A DNA stretch of 64,000 bases from Nitrospira moscoviensis (GTDB lineage: Bacteria; Nitrospirota; Nitrospiria; Nitrospirales; Nitrospiraceae): assembly GCF_001273775.1 (NCBI RefSeq), contig NZ_CP011801.1, positions 2,582,001 to 2,646,000 on the forward strand. Reading direction: 5' to 3'. A program made the position numbers and the translations under genes. A model generated the notes under the pieces. That model saw only the letters and a program-made list of their open reading frames with translations, ran no database searches and was not told the DNA's origin. The stretch's first letter is position 1, and each line of letters opens with the position of its first letter. Positions 55,570-64,000 of the stretch are shown here, in pieces.

Positions 55570-56495
55570 GCCGCCTGCCGTTCCTCGCCGGCGCGTTGGC
55601 GCTCCGCCGCCGCGTGCTCGATTTCGGCGTTGATTTCTCCGCCGATGAGCAGCACCAGGCCGCTCCAGTAGAGCCAGAGCATCAGGACGATCACGCCGGC
55701 GATCGACCCGTACACCTTGTTATAGTCGCCGAAATTGTCGACGTACATCTTGAATCCGAGCGACACGACCAGCCACATGGCGACCGCGAACGCCGAACCG
55801 GGTGAGACCCACCGCCAGTCCTGTTCGATGTCCGGGCAGACATAGTAAACCACGGCCACCGCCAGCAGCATGAGCGCGACGACTACGGGCCACTGCAGCA
55901 CCTTCCAGGCCCAGGTAAAGGCGGCCCCCAATCCGACGAAGTCGGCGATCCACTCCCCGATCGGCCCGCCGTAGAGAATGAGCGTCATCGATAGAATCAC
56001 GAATCCCGCCAATCCGATCGTCAGGAGAATCGCCGTCAGTCTCACCCGCCAGAAAGGCCGGGAATCTTCTTTCACATCGTAGACGATGTTCAGCGCTTCC
56101 ATGATGGCGGTCACTCCGCTGGAGGACGCCCACAGCGCGCCCACCCCCCCCAACGACAGGATGTTGGCTCCGCTGCCTTCGGCGACTTGGTGGAGAAACC
56201 GCTCGACCATCGACAAGGCGTCTTTCGGCAGCACGTTCTGAAGATAGCTCATCAGTTCGGGCATGTAGTTCTGCACCGAGAACAGTCCCATGGTCGCGGT
56301 CAGCACGATCAAGGCGGGAAACAGCGCCAGCAGGATGTAGTAGGAGAGCTGCGCGGCGCGGCCGAGCAACTCGTCCTTTTGACTTTCGCGCCACAGGCGC
56401 CGGCCCAGTTCCATGATCGACAGGCCGCCGAGCTTCCATGGATTGTAGGCGCCGGACCCGCTGGTCAACGAGGCGGTTTGGGACGTGCGGGTCAT
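55566..56495 (-). CDS. YihY/UPF0761 family membrane protein
   Basis: 309 residues, six to seven helices. Family signatures: RAAQLSYYILLALFPALIVL, WASSSGVTAIMEALNIVYDV, and VYGSIAGVIVLMLWLYWSGLVLLIGGEINAEIEH. Formerly called RNase BN, but YihY is not a nuclease; its role is unknown, possibly envelope or transport. The start is 3 bp after the stop of the DUF748 gene, so the two are co-transcribed. Confidence 0.88.
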   Translation of the reverse strand: MTRTSQTASLTSGSGAYNPWKLGGLSIMELGRRLWRESQKDELLGRAAQLSYYILLALFPALIVLTATMGLFSVQNYMPELMSYLQNVLPKDALSMVERFLHQVAEGSGANILSLGGVGALWASSSGVTAIMEALNIVYDVKEDSRPFWRVRLTAILLTIGLAGFVILSMTLILYGGPIGEWIADFVGLGAAFTWAWKVLQWPVVVALMLLAVAVVYYVCPDIEQDWRWVSPGSAFAVAMWLVVSLGFKMYVDNFGDYNKVYGSIAGVIVLMLWLYWSGLVLLIGGEINAEIEHAAAERQRAGEERQAA

Positions 56496-56498
56496 GCG

Positions 56499-58571
56499 TC
56501 ACCCCACCGCGCCTTGCGCGAACCCCGGAAGAATCGCCTTGAAGAAGGCGTTCTGCACCAGGTTCCCGATAATCTGCCACGTGCTGGCCTGCGGATCTTC
56601 CAGTTCGCCGGAGACGTCGGTCTTGGTCGCCACTTCATCGCGCGGCCGATTTTCCAGCAGGCCGAGCACTCCGCCGACCACGGCTTGATACATCTTGTGC
56701 GTCAGGGCCTTGTCCTTGTCTTTCTCCGGATCGTACACCTCGACGTCCCGCAGGAGCGGCTTCACGTAGCCGTCGATCCGGTTGTCCCGCACCGACAGCT
56801 CGCTGAAGAACGCGAAGACGCCGCCGTGGGTATCGACGTTGCCGTAGGCTCTCAATACGTCGTTCAACGCCGTCACCTTGGTCTTGACGATCTTCACCTT
56901 GAGATCGAAATCCGGCGCCGGCTTTTCGGGCCGGAACGTGCCCATGACCACCGTCGGCCCGCTCCCCATGAACTTGCCGGTCACTTTGACCGCCCCGGTG
57001 CCTTGCTCCGGCCTCGTGTCGAAGTTGTCCATCTCGGCGTGCATCTCGGCCATGTAGACTCGGTAATCGGGAGACGCGGCTTTGTTCACGAAGCCCATCT
57101 CGCTGTTGAGCACTTGCCCGTGGCCGACCCGTATCTGAACCGTGGGATCCCGCTGCGCCTTCTTGGCCTGCTCGGCCACCTGTCCGGCGCGCGCCGCTTC
57201 CTCGGCCTTTGTCCCGGGCCGGTGCACATAGTCGATCTTGGCGTCTTCGAGGAGAAACCGATCGAGGAGAAGCTTGGCCTTGGCATGGGTGTAGGTCACG
57301 CGGCCGCTCAGATCCAACCGCCCTTGCCGGAGTTGCACGTTGAACGGCTCGGCCACGTCGCGCAGGCCGGCGAGGCGCAGATCTTCCACTTGCACCTGCG
57401 CGTCGACGCCCGGCAACGGTTGGGCGAAGAAATCGGCCCGTCCCTCCAGCGTAATCCTGGCCGACTTCTCCAGCCGGCCGACCGCGCGAATGTCCGAGGG
57501 AAATTCCGGAGATTCCGACGGTCTGTTGTGTATATTCGACGCGGTGACATCGAGATCGTGAATGCGGAGCGCATCGCCGTCGACCCTCGGCCGGTAAATC
57601 ACCTCGCCGTCTTGAACGGACGCCTCTTTGATCGTGATGGGAAACAGCGCGGTGATGCGATCCTGCCACGCCTCGGCTTCGACGGCCGTCTCGCGGACAT
57701 CCTTTCGGATCTTCCCGGACTCCGGGTGGGCCGCATAGTCGATCTTCGGCGCCTGGATCGCGATGCGCCGAACCGTCACCGCCTGGCGCGCCGGCCCATA
57801 CTCCACATGGGCCTCCGCCTCCACCGTGCCGGCCTTCACCGGGGCGTCCGCTTGCCCGATAGCCTTCAAGGCCGGCCGCACGTCCAGGCCGGATAGCTGC
57901 ACGTCGGCCTCGACGGCCGGCGTGGGCTTGGCCAAGGGATCGGCGCCTCCGTCGATCGACACCTGCGCCTGCTCCAGCGTGTTGGCGCGTACTTGCAGCT
58001 TCGCCGGGTAGCGTTCATCTTCGCCGGGACGGTTGGTGAGATTTTCCGCCGTCACGATCAGCCCGTGCACCCGCACCGGCTCCTCAACCGGAGGCCCTTC
58101 ATAGGTGACCTCGCCGTCGTGCACGAACAATGCGAGGCGGAAGGGCGCCAGATCTCGAACTTGGTCCTGCCAGACGGCGGTTTGTTTCGGAGCGCCGCCT
58201 CCCAGCAGGGCGTCGACCTGTTGTTTCGTCGCCGACAGCGCCGGTCTCTCCAGATACACGTCAGCCCCCAGCTTGCCCGTGAATAACGGCAGCAGCCGCG
58301 CATCGGCCCGTACTTCCGGCACGTCCGCCAGCGGCGGCTCCGGATGCGCTTGCAGCCGCACGACCACGTCGCGCAACTCGGCGGCCAAGGTAAGCGGATG
58401 GAGATCCAGCTCGCCGATCGTGATCCGGTAATCCGGCAGCGCCTCGTTCGCCAATCCCTCGGCATAGCGGCGCAGGGGGTCCTCCGCAAGGCGGGCCCCG
58501 ATCGCGACCAGCAGCACCAGCAACGCCGCGGCGATGCCGGCGATGATCCATCCCCGATGTCGTCTCGGCAT
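56499..58571 (-). CDS. DUF748 (AsmA-like) periplasmic protein
   Basis: 690 residues from the ATG at 58571 with an AAGGGA site; a GTG at 58592 is also in frame. One N-terminal helix (about 8-28), then a periplasmic beta-rich DUF748 region (RPALKAIGQADAPVKAG, ALRIHDLDVTASNI, FVNKAASPDYRVYMAEMHAEM). It is related to the AsmA family, like the 1152-residue protein at 6474-9932. Members are thought to help lipid movement or outer-membrane maintenance. Operon with yihY. Confidence 0.87.
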   Translation of the reverse strand: MPRRHRGWIIAGIAAALLVLLVAIGARLAEDPLRRYAEGLANEALPDYRITIGELDLHPLTLAAELRDVVVRLQAHPEPPLADVPEVRADARLLPLFTGKLGADVYLERPALSATKQQVDALLGGGAPKQTAVWQDQVRDLAPFRLALFVHDGEVTYEGPPVEEPVRVHGLIVTAENLTNRPGEDERYPAKLQVRANTLEQAQVSIDGGADPLAKPTPAVEADVQLSGLDVRPALKAIGQADAPVKAGTVEAEAHVEYGPARQAVTVRRIAIQAPKIDYAAHPESGKIRKDVRETAVEAEAWQDRITALFPITIKEASVQDGEVIYRPRVDGDALRIHDLDVTASNIHNRPSESPEFPSDIRAVGRLEKSARITLEGRADFFAQPLPGVDAQVQVEDLRLAGLRDVAEPFNVQLRQGRLDLSGRVTYTHAKAKLLLDRFLLEDAKIDYVHRPGTKAEEAARAGQVAEQAKKAQRDPTVQIRVGHGQVLNSEMGFVNKAASPDYRVYMAEMHAEMDNFDTRPEQGTGAVKVTGKFMGSGPTVVMGTFRPEKPAPDFDLKVKIVKTKVTALNDVLRAYGNVDTHGGVFAFFSELSVRDNRIDGYVKPLLRDVEVYDPEKDKDKALTHKMYQAVVGGVLGLLENRPRDEVATKTDVSGELEDPQASTWQIIGNLVQNAFFKAILPGFAQGAVG

Positions 58572-58626
58572 CGTGCTTGTCCCTTCGCTCACACTCGCGC
58601 GCTGCTCGGGGAAAATCGGGGTAAAA

Positions 58627-58709
58627 GGGGTAACGGGATAGAGGGGTAGAGGTGGTGGGACGGAGGGTCAGAGCAAGAGTATCCCCTTATCCCGCTATCC
58701 CGTTACCCC
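58627..58709. repeat. Iterated-word hairpin spacer (GGGATA/TATCCC type)
   Basis: GGGGTAACGGGATAGAGGGG on the left against CGCTATCCCGTTACCCC on the right. Lies between the DUF748 gene and the membrane stress operon. Same architecture as the other spacers but with its own words. Confidence 0.85.
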
Positions 58710-58724
58710 TGAGCATGTCGGCGG

Positions 58725-59423
58725 TCAGCTCGCGAGTTTCATCCGCTCGCGAGCCGGCTCCTGGCGCGAGGGCGAGGAGGCCTGCGGCCGTCGGGTGATC
58801 GCGTCGATCAGGGACTGGGCGACAATGTGCGCCAGATCCTGGATGAACGACCGGCCGGTCTGGAGCGCCGCCTCTTGGAGACGAAGCCGCTCCTTCGCAA
58901 ACTGCTCCGTGAAATCGCTCCACAAGGACGCCACCTGCCTCATCGCGTCCGTTCCCGGCGGCGAGCCCTGCCGCGGCCTTTCCGCCCGGCGCTCAGCCGC
59001 GTCTTGGTCCGATTCCGTCTGCGCGGGGTAATACGGATAGACGCCGCGCCGGTGTTCCCAATCTGCCTCCGACGGCATCACGTCGGCGCCCTTCGCGCGT
59101 TCCGGGTAGTAGGGATACACGCCGGAGTTCCTCCGGCGTGTATCCATCCAGCCGGCGAGAAATCCGATCGCAATGGCGCCGCCCACCAACAGCCAGGGCC
59201 GCCGGCCGGCCTGCACGGTCGGGTCCAATTGTTCCGACGTCGATTCCATGAAGTCCACCACGGTATTCTTGGCGTGAGTGATGACATCGATCGCCGCGGA
59301 CCTCGTGCCCTGGACTTTTTCTTCGACCCGCTGCTCCAGCAGCTCCAGCTTCTCGGCCAACGCCATCCGCGTGCGGAGGATGTCCTTCACGTCTTCTTCG
59401 ACATCACTTGCTCTTTGATCCAT
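58725..59423 (-). CDS. Membrane protein with DUF883-like helix and VYPYYP repeats
   Basis: 232 residues. A charged N-terminal helix (about 1-60), one membrane helix near 75-92 (WLLVGGAIAIGFLAGW), then two copies of the phrase GVYPYYPxxxxxA (about 101 and 126), then a long amphipathic helix. The first half resembles DUF883/DUF3618 proteins. Its start overlaps the end of the holin-like gene by 37 bp, so the genes are coupled. The paired VYPYYP phrases are a repeat I do not recognise from any family. Function unknown. Confidence 0.72.
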   Translation of the reverse strand: MDQRASDVEEDVKDILRTRMALAEKLELLEQRVEEKVQGTRSAAIDVITHAKNTVVDFMESTSEQLDPTVQAGRRPWLLVGGAIAIGFLAGWMDTRRRNSGVYPYYPERAKGADVMPSEADWEHRRGVYPYYPAQTESDQDAAERRAERPRQGSPPGTDAMRQVASLWSDFTEQFAKERLRLQEAALQTGRSFIQDLAHIVAQSLIDAITRRPQASSPSRQEPARERMKLAS

Positions 59424-59806
59424 TGCGCATCTTCCTTAATGGCGTACAACGTTCGGCGCGGCATCGCATGCACGCTCCCCGCCAAAGAGCGCGCGCGCAC
59501 GAGCAGGACGCCGCCGATCCCGGCCAGAATCAACCCGGCCAGGCCGTAGGAGGCCCACAGCGGCAGCCCCGTCCATTCATGCAGACCGTGCACCAACATC
59601 AACAGGAGAAACAGCCCGCCGATGGCGAGCAGCCCCGCGCCGATCCCGAAGCCCGACGCGGCGCGTCCCGCCTTGCTCACCTCGAGCTTGACTTCATCGC
59701 GCAACAACTGCGCCTCCTGGCGCATGAGGGTCCGGAGATCTTGCAGGATGCCGGTCACGATATGGACCAGCCCCGATTTGGGCGTGAACGGGGATTCGAC
59801 CGCCAT
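59387..59806 (-). CDS. Holin-X-like (DUF1469) two-helix membrane protein
   Basis: 139 residues. An amphipathic N-terminal helix (LRTLMRQEAQLLRDEVKLEVS) is followed by two membrane helices (about 52-75 and 82-102), the layout of the Actinobacterial Holin-X / phage-holin superfamily III fold. Despite the name these are mostly host membrane stress proteins. It is the middle gene of a three-gene unit with its upstream neighbour 3 bp away. Confidence 0.78.
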   Translation of the reverse strand: MAVESPFTPKSGLVHIVTGILQDLRTLMRQEAQLLRDEVKLEVSKAGRAASGFGIGAGLLAIGGLFLLLMLVHGLHEWTGLPLWASYGLAGLILAGIGGVLLVRARSLAGSVHAMPRRTLYAIKEDAQWIKEQVMSKKT

Positions 59807-59809
59807 GCG

Positions 59810-60061
59810 TCACCTCATGCGTCTGGCCAAGAGAAAACCCGCCCCCATCCCGAGAAAGATCGTGGGCCAGGGATAGCGTTGAATGAGCGCTTCGATATCG
59901 TGCACGAACCGGCCGAGGGACCATTCGCCCCGCCCGTCCGCCGAAGGCCGCAGCGAACCGGCGTCGGAAGAGCCGGAGGCAGCGGGCGCGGCGACCGGGG
60001 CGGTGACGGGGTCCCAGGGACGATCGCGGGTGGCGCCGGAGCTGTCTTGCGTGTCCATCAT
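59810..60061 (-). CDS. Small tail-anchored membrane protein
   Basis: 83 residues from the first of two adjacent ATGs at 60061, chosen because AAGGAGATC lies 7 nt upstream. The N-terminal part is Ala/Ser/Pro/Asp-rich and disordered; the C-terminus is a membrane helix YPWPTIFLGMGAGFLLARRMR, close in pattern to the end of the DUF883-like protein at 27307-27666. A longer frame reaches 60346 and would add a second hydrophobic stretch; that version overlaps the hemerythrin gene and is less likely. Between 60062 and 60305 nothing else is supported. Confidence 0.6.
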   Translation of the reverse strand: MMDTQDSSGATRDRPWDPVTAPVAAPAASGSSDAGSLRPSADGRGEWSLGRFVHDIEALIQRYPWPTIFLGMGAGFLLARRMR

Positions 60062-60305
60062 GAAAGATCTCCTTGCCTCTGTCGCCGCCGCGCCGCCGAA
60101 CAGCCGCGAAGATCGATCGACCGCCCAGACGACCTCGGCGGGGTCGCCGCGGGACGTCCGCTCAGGCGGGTCGCCCGTGACCGCCAGTGAGACCAACCCG
60201 GTGAGCAGCAGCAGACCGGACGCGGCTCGCCACGGCGCGTCCGCCCACGATCGTGAGCGGACGGCGGAACGGCGGCGGCGCGCCGGTCCGGCCGGCGCCC
60301 GTCGA

Positions 60306-60878
60306 TCAGGCCGCCAATCGGTGTTGTAATTCTTCCTGCCACTCACGCGCGTCCTGTCTGAGCCGCATGAGACCCGCCGTGCCCAGCAGCGCCTGAGCCA
60401 CGGGAAAGAGTTCCCGCTCTTCCGTCTCCACGTGGCGCTGGACCCGCTCCATCAAGGCGTCGATCTGCGCGGTCAACCGGTCGTCGTAAGCCCGGCTCTC
60501 TTTCACTTTGGCCAGATGATCCTTCAGGCCGCGGTGTTCCCGCAGCGCGGCGCGCACGAGCGCGGCGCCCTTCTTGTGCCCCTGCCGCTCCACGGCCCGC
60601 TCCACCGCCGGATAAAAGACCTCTTCCTCGATCCGGTTGTGCACTTCCAATTCGCGGATGATGCGATTGGCCAGGAAAAACCGGTCATCCCCTCCGGCGG
60701 TCTGAAATCCCTCGTACTGGCTCTGCAAATCTTCATGATCGTCCTGCAAAAACGCCAGCACGTCGCGATCCCTGCTCTTGACCGTCGCCCCCCCGTTCAT
60801 CGGCGACCCCGTCTCCGGCGGACGACCCCGCCGTGCGGTCTCCGCGCCTTTCCTCTTCCCACCCGCGGCCCGTCCCAT
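60306..60878 (-). CDS. Hemerythrin HHE domain protein
   Basis: 190 residues if it starts at 60878; an ATG at 60800 (164 residues) would start directly before the domain. HHE domain with ligands in QDDHEDLQSQYE, EVHNRIEEEVFYP, REHRGLKDHL and VQRHVETEERELFP, so a di-iron four-helix bundle. Probably involved in oxygen, NO or iron handling. The region to treY (60879-61040) has no gene. Confidence 0.85.
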   Translation of the reverse strand: MGRAAGGKRKGAETARRGRPPETGSPMNGGATVKSRDRDVLAFLQDDHEDLQSQYEGFQTAGGDDRFFLANRIIRELEVHNRIEEEVFYPAVERAVERQGHKKGAALVRAALREHRGLKDHLAKVKESRAYDDRLTAQIDALMERVQRHVETEERELFPVAQALLGTAGLMRLRQDAREWQEELQHRLAA

Positions 60879-61040
60879 CTCTTAGACAGTACCACGCGAC
60901 CGGGATACACCAACTGGATTGATCCCTAGTCAAGTCCGACGATTTGTTGATAAGGCGCAGTCGCCAGGAGGTTGTTGATGCGGTACGTCGCAGGGAGGCA
61001 CAGGTCCGAGAACGAAGCTGGAGGGCTTTTGCGTCAACCG

Positions 61041-63941
61041 CTAAGAGATTCGCTCCAAGAGCGCCAGAGGACAGTCCTGAAACACCCGCGCAAGCGGCAG
61101 CACCCGGCGGCCGCTCACCGACTCGACTGTGAGGATGTCTCCGGTGAGCACGTGCCGGTACGAACCCAGCGTCGGCCAGGGAGGCACGGCGACCCAGCTG
61201 TCCTCCCAGAGGCCGGCGCCCACCGGCGGATTTTTCACATCGGCGGTCAATGTTGCGAGCAGGCGCGGCACGACCGTCACGACGGCCTGGTCGTCCAGCA
61301 CGCGCGCAAAGGCACAGACATGCTGCTTCCGGCTTCCCCCGCTCTCCAGCGGCAGGTACTCGCCTTGCTGGAACAGCGCCGCCCGACGTCGCCGATAGTG
61401 GAGCCCCGCTGCGGCGACATACCACTTCAACCGGCCGTCTCTCGGATGCTGAGCCAGCGCGCGCACCTCTTCCGACCGCCCGGGTGCCGCATCCGACAGG
61501 AGCGGGGCCAGCTCTCCGGCCAGGGCCGTCCGCACACCGTACTCGACGGGCCGCCGGTTGTCGGGATCCACCAGACTCAAATCCCAGAGCTCCGTGCCCT
61601 GATAAAAATCCGGAATCCCCGGCGCCGTGACTTTGAGCAGCAATTGCGAGAGGCCGGTGAACAGCCCGTAATGCGCGATCCGCTCCTGGAACGGGAGAAA
61701 ATCGTCGAAGAACGCCTGCGAGGCCGACCGGTCCAGCACGGCCCGGACGAACTCCCGCATCGCGGCATCGTAGCCGTGACTCGGATTCACCCAACTCGTA
61801 TGCACCTTGGCTTCGTGGATCGCCTTTTCCATATACCGCTGGATCCGCTCGCAAAACGTCCGGTAGGCCTCTTCGCCCATCGCATGCAGCGGCCACGCGC
61901 CGACCAGCGTCTGATAGAAGAGATACTCGTCGTTGCGATCCGGCTGGCGTTCGCCCTCCGCGTCGCCGCGATGCTTGCGGTTGAGGCGGCGCCAGCGGGC
62001 GACGTGCGCCTTCCATTCCTGCGGCATTTCCGACAGCACGGCCAGCCGCGCCCGGACATCCTCGCTGCGTTTGGTGTCGTGCGTCGTCGACGCCGAGAGG
62101 GCGTGCGGCCACCGGGCCTGCCGCTCGCGCATGCGCTTGTGAAACTCATCGACCGACAGACCGAACTGCTCCGGCTCCCCGCCCACTTCGTTCAGCGACA
62201 CCAGCCGGTTGTACCGGTAGAAGACGGTGTCTTCGATGCCTTTCGCCGTCACGGGACTGGTGGTCTGCTGGAACTTCATCACGAAGCGGATCTGCTCCTC
62301 GCGGTCGCGCGGGGTGCGGGCGTCGCTCTGCTTCAGCAGAATGGCTCGGATGAAGTCGAAGACCTGCCCGCTCAACGCCGGATTGCGCCGCTTGGCGCGG
62401 GCGACGGCCATGTGGATATAAGCGCGGTCGCGGTCGGCCACCGGCTCGGGCCCGTCCGTCGCATAGGTGCGGTACACGGGGAAGCAGGCGATGATCTCGC
62501 GGATGGCGTGCGTCAAGCTGTTGAGGGTGAAGTCGCGGGAGCGGCGGTCGCGCTCGGAGATGACATTGAGCTGATGTCCCAGCACGTTGATTTCGCTCGA
62601 CATCGACACCCGCATGATCAGGCGTTTGCTGGCGTAGACGAGGTCGGCGTAGGACTCCTCGCGGCCGATGACGCGGTGGTAGAGCTCCGTAAAGGCGCGC
62701 TCGTTGGCGCTTTGCACGAACAGGTTGTTGACCACGTGAATGAAGTCGTAGCCCGTCGTGCCGTGCACCGGCCAGGTCTCCGGGAGCGCTTCGTCGCGCC
62801 CCAAAATCTTTTCGACGACGAGGAACAGGGGCCGCTCTTCGCCGGCGCGCTCCAGCTCCCGCTCCGCCCAGGCCTGGAGCTGCCCCAGATACCGGCCGGG
62901 GTCGTAGAGGCCGTCGACATGATCGATCCGCAGGCCGTTCACCGCCCCCTCGCGGATGAGCTGGAACACCAGCTGATGCGATTCGCGGAAGACGTCGGGA
63001 TTTTCCATGCGGACCGCGGCGAGGTCGTTGATGTCGAAAAACCGCCGATAATTGATTTCCTCGGACGCCACCTTCCACGACGCCAACCGGTAGGCTTGTT
63101 CGTTCAACAGGGCGTCGAGCAGGTCGAAACTCTCCGAGCGGCCGCGCTCGCCGTTGAAGCGGCGCACGTTCTCGAGCACCAGGTCGCGGATCTTCCCGCT
63201 CCCCTCCATTAAGGCGGCCAGCCGTTTCTTGATGATCTCCTTCTCGCGATACCGTTCGGCGATCCGCTCGGGATCGCGCTCCTCGCGGCCCGGCAAGTTC
63301 CGGATCGCCGTCAGGATGCTTTGCAGCTCCATGACGTCGGCTTGGGCGGCGTCCTCTTCCGTGCCGACGAGCGTGTCCAGACGATGCGACAGAATCCGGA
63401 TCCACGACTTGGGCGCGACCGGCAGCTCGTGCTCGCCGTAGCGGAGGAGGAACTGCCCGTCCTCGTAGACCACCGCGATCTCCTGATCTTCCAGCACGGC
63501 CCCGTACTGGTCGGCCAGGATCGGCAGCAGGACTTTGTCGTCGAGCTCCCGCTTGATCGGATGCCAGTCGATGTCGAACGCTTCGGCATACCGGGAGCTG
63601 GGGCCGTTTTCCAGTACGTCGCGCCACCAGCGGTTCAGCGCCTTGCCGATGCCCATGTGGTTGGGCACGACGTCGAGGACGACGCCCATGTCGCGCTCGT
63701 GCAGCGCGTCCACGAAGCGGCGGAACTCCGCCTCCGTCCCGATCTCCGGATTCAGCGCGGTCGGATCGATGATGTCGTAGCCGTGCGTGCTCCCGGGCAT
63801 CGCCGTCAGAAGCGACGAGGCGTAACAATGCGTGATGCCCAGATCGTGCAGATACGGCACGATCGCCGTCGCATCGGCGAAGGTAAACCCGCCGTTGAAT
63901 TGCAGCCGGTAGGTGGCGATTGGAATCCGGGGCGGCGGCAT
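61041..63941 (-). CDS. treY: Maltooligosyl trehalose synthase
   Basis: 966 residues, GH13 family. Begins with IPIATYRLQFNGGFTF and has the family regions DVVPNHMGIG, GLRIDHVDGLYDPG (nucleophile Asp), VVEKILGRDE (acid Glu), HDTKRSEDVRARL and PGIPDFYQGTELWDLSLVDPDNRRPV. It turns the reducing end of maltooligosaccharides into a trehalosyl end; TreZ then releases trehalose, an osmoprotectant. Longer than typical (700-950). The frame stays open from the ATG to the window end, so the true start may lie beyond 64000. TreZ is probably just outside. Confidence 0.9.
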   Translation of the reverse strand: MPPPRIPIATYRLQFNGGFTFADATAIVPYLHDLGITHCYASSLLTAMPGSTHGYDIIDPTALNPEIGTEAEFRRFVDALHERDMGVVLDVVPNHMGIGKALNRWWRDVLENGPSSRYAEAFDIDWHPIKRELDDKVLLPILADQYGAVLEDQEIAVVYEDGQFLLRYGEHELPVAPKSWIRILSHRLDTLVGTEEDAAQADVMELQSILTAIRNLPGREERDPERIAERYREKEIIKKRLAALMEGSGKIRDLVLENVRRFNGERGRSESFDLLDALLNEQAYRLASWKVASEEINYRRFFDINDLAAVRMENPDVFRESHQLVFQLIREGAVNGLRIDHVDGLYDPGRYLGQLQAWAERELERAGEERPLFLVVEKILGRDEALPETWPVHGTTGYDFIHVVNNLFVQSANERAFTELYHRVIGREESYADLVYASKRLIMRVSMSSEINVLGHQLNVISERDRRSRDFTLNSLTHAIREIIACFPVYRTYATDGPEPVADRDRAYIHMAVARAKRRNPALSGQVFDFIRAILLKQSDARTPRDREEQIRFVMKFQQTTSPVTAKGIEDTVFYRYNRLVSLNEVGGEPEQFGLSVDEFHKRMRERQARWPHALSASTTHDTKRSEDVRARLAVLSEMPQEWKAHVARWRRLNRKHRGDAEGERQPDRNDEYLFYQTLVGAWPLHAMGEEAYRTFCERIQRYMEKAIHEAKVHTSWVNPSHGYDAAMREFVRAVLDRSASQAFFDDFLPFQERIAHYGLFTGLSQLLLKVTAPGIPDFYQGTELWDLSLVDPDNRRPVEYGVRTALAGELAPLLSDAAPGRSEEVRALAQHPRDGRLKWYVAAAGLHYRRRRAALFQQGEYLPLESGGSRKQHVCAFARVLDDQAVVTVVPRLLATLTADVKNPPVGAGLWEDSWVAVPPWPTLGSYRHVLTGDILTVESVSGRRVLPLARVFQDCPLALLERIS

Positions 63942-64000
63942 GATGATGTCGAAGCGGCCTTCTCTTTCTCTTATGAGGTGTTCTGTGTCTGATACTGCGA

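Noticed and set aside
60972..63212. 746-codon plus-strand frame
   Set aside because: Antisense to treY; no homology features.

Overview
The window is GC-rich, densely coded DNA from a Gram-negative bacterium: many signal peptides and lipoproteins, AsmA/DUF748 envelope proteins and an E. coli-type complex I with fused NuoCD and a long NuoG. From memory, the gene mix (stress proteins, hybrid PAS kinases, PQQ dehydrogenase with a cupredoxin lipoprotein, TreY, Ku) resembles Nitrospira or a relative. That assignment is inference. No rRNA, tRNA, CRISPR array, intact transposase or phage module was seen.

Layout. 1-6.4 kb: exported and lipoproteins, a DUF2382 (YsnF/AvaK) lipoprotein, a tandem universal stress protein and a translationally coupled trio ending in an MscS channel. 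6.5-16.6 kb: a large AsmA-like protein, an MFS remnant, a MntA/HepT toxin-antitoxin pair, an acyl ligase-ACP-acyltransferase fusion and several exported or membrane proteins. 16.6-26.8 kb: a signalling and envelope island with one free receiver, two very large hybrid histidine kinases, and between them five minus-strand exported proteins. 26.8-34.7 kb: SRPBCC, DUF883-like, cupredoxin lipoprotein plus PQQ dehydrogenase, hemerythrin, AI-2E transporter family, and a Phd/VapC pair. 34.8-37.3 kb: a lipoprotein and zwf. 37.6-52.9 kb: the complete nuoA-N operon. 53-64 kb: VapBC in a low-GC patch, a secreted Lon-like protease, Ku, YihY, DUF748, a membrane stress operon, hemerythrin and treY.

Two themes join the genes. 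Much of the window is stress and envelope physiology (Usp, MscS, DUF2382, BON, DUF883, hemerythrins, Ku, TreY, three toxin-antitoxin systems); zwf, complex I and the PQQ enzyme feed electrons to respiration.

The most unusual signal is not a gene. About fifteen gene borders carry a 50-100 bp spacer built of 6-9 nt words repeated with variation, in most cases as two complementary arms around a GC-rich loop. They sit at most nuo gene borders and at several other borders. Each spacer uses different words but the same architecture. Some have entered coding sequence: they supply the C-terminal tails of NuoF and NuoM, and a 146-bp near-identical copy forms the kinase-receiver linker of both large hybrid kinases.
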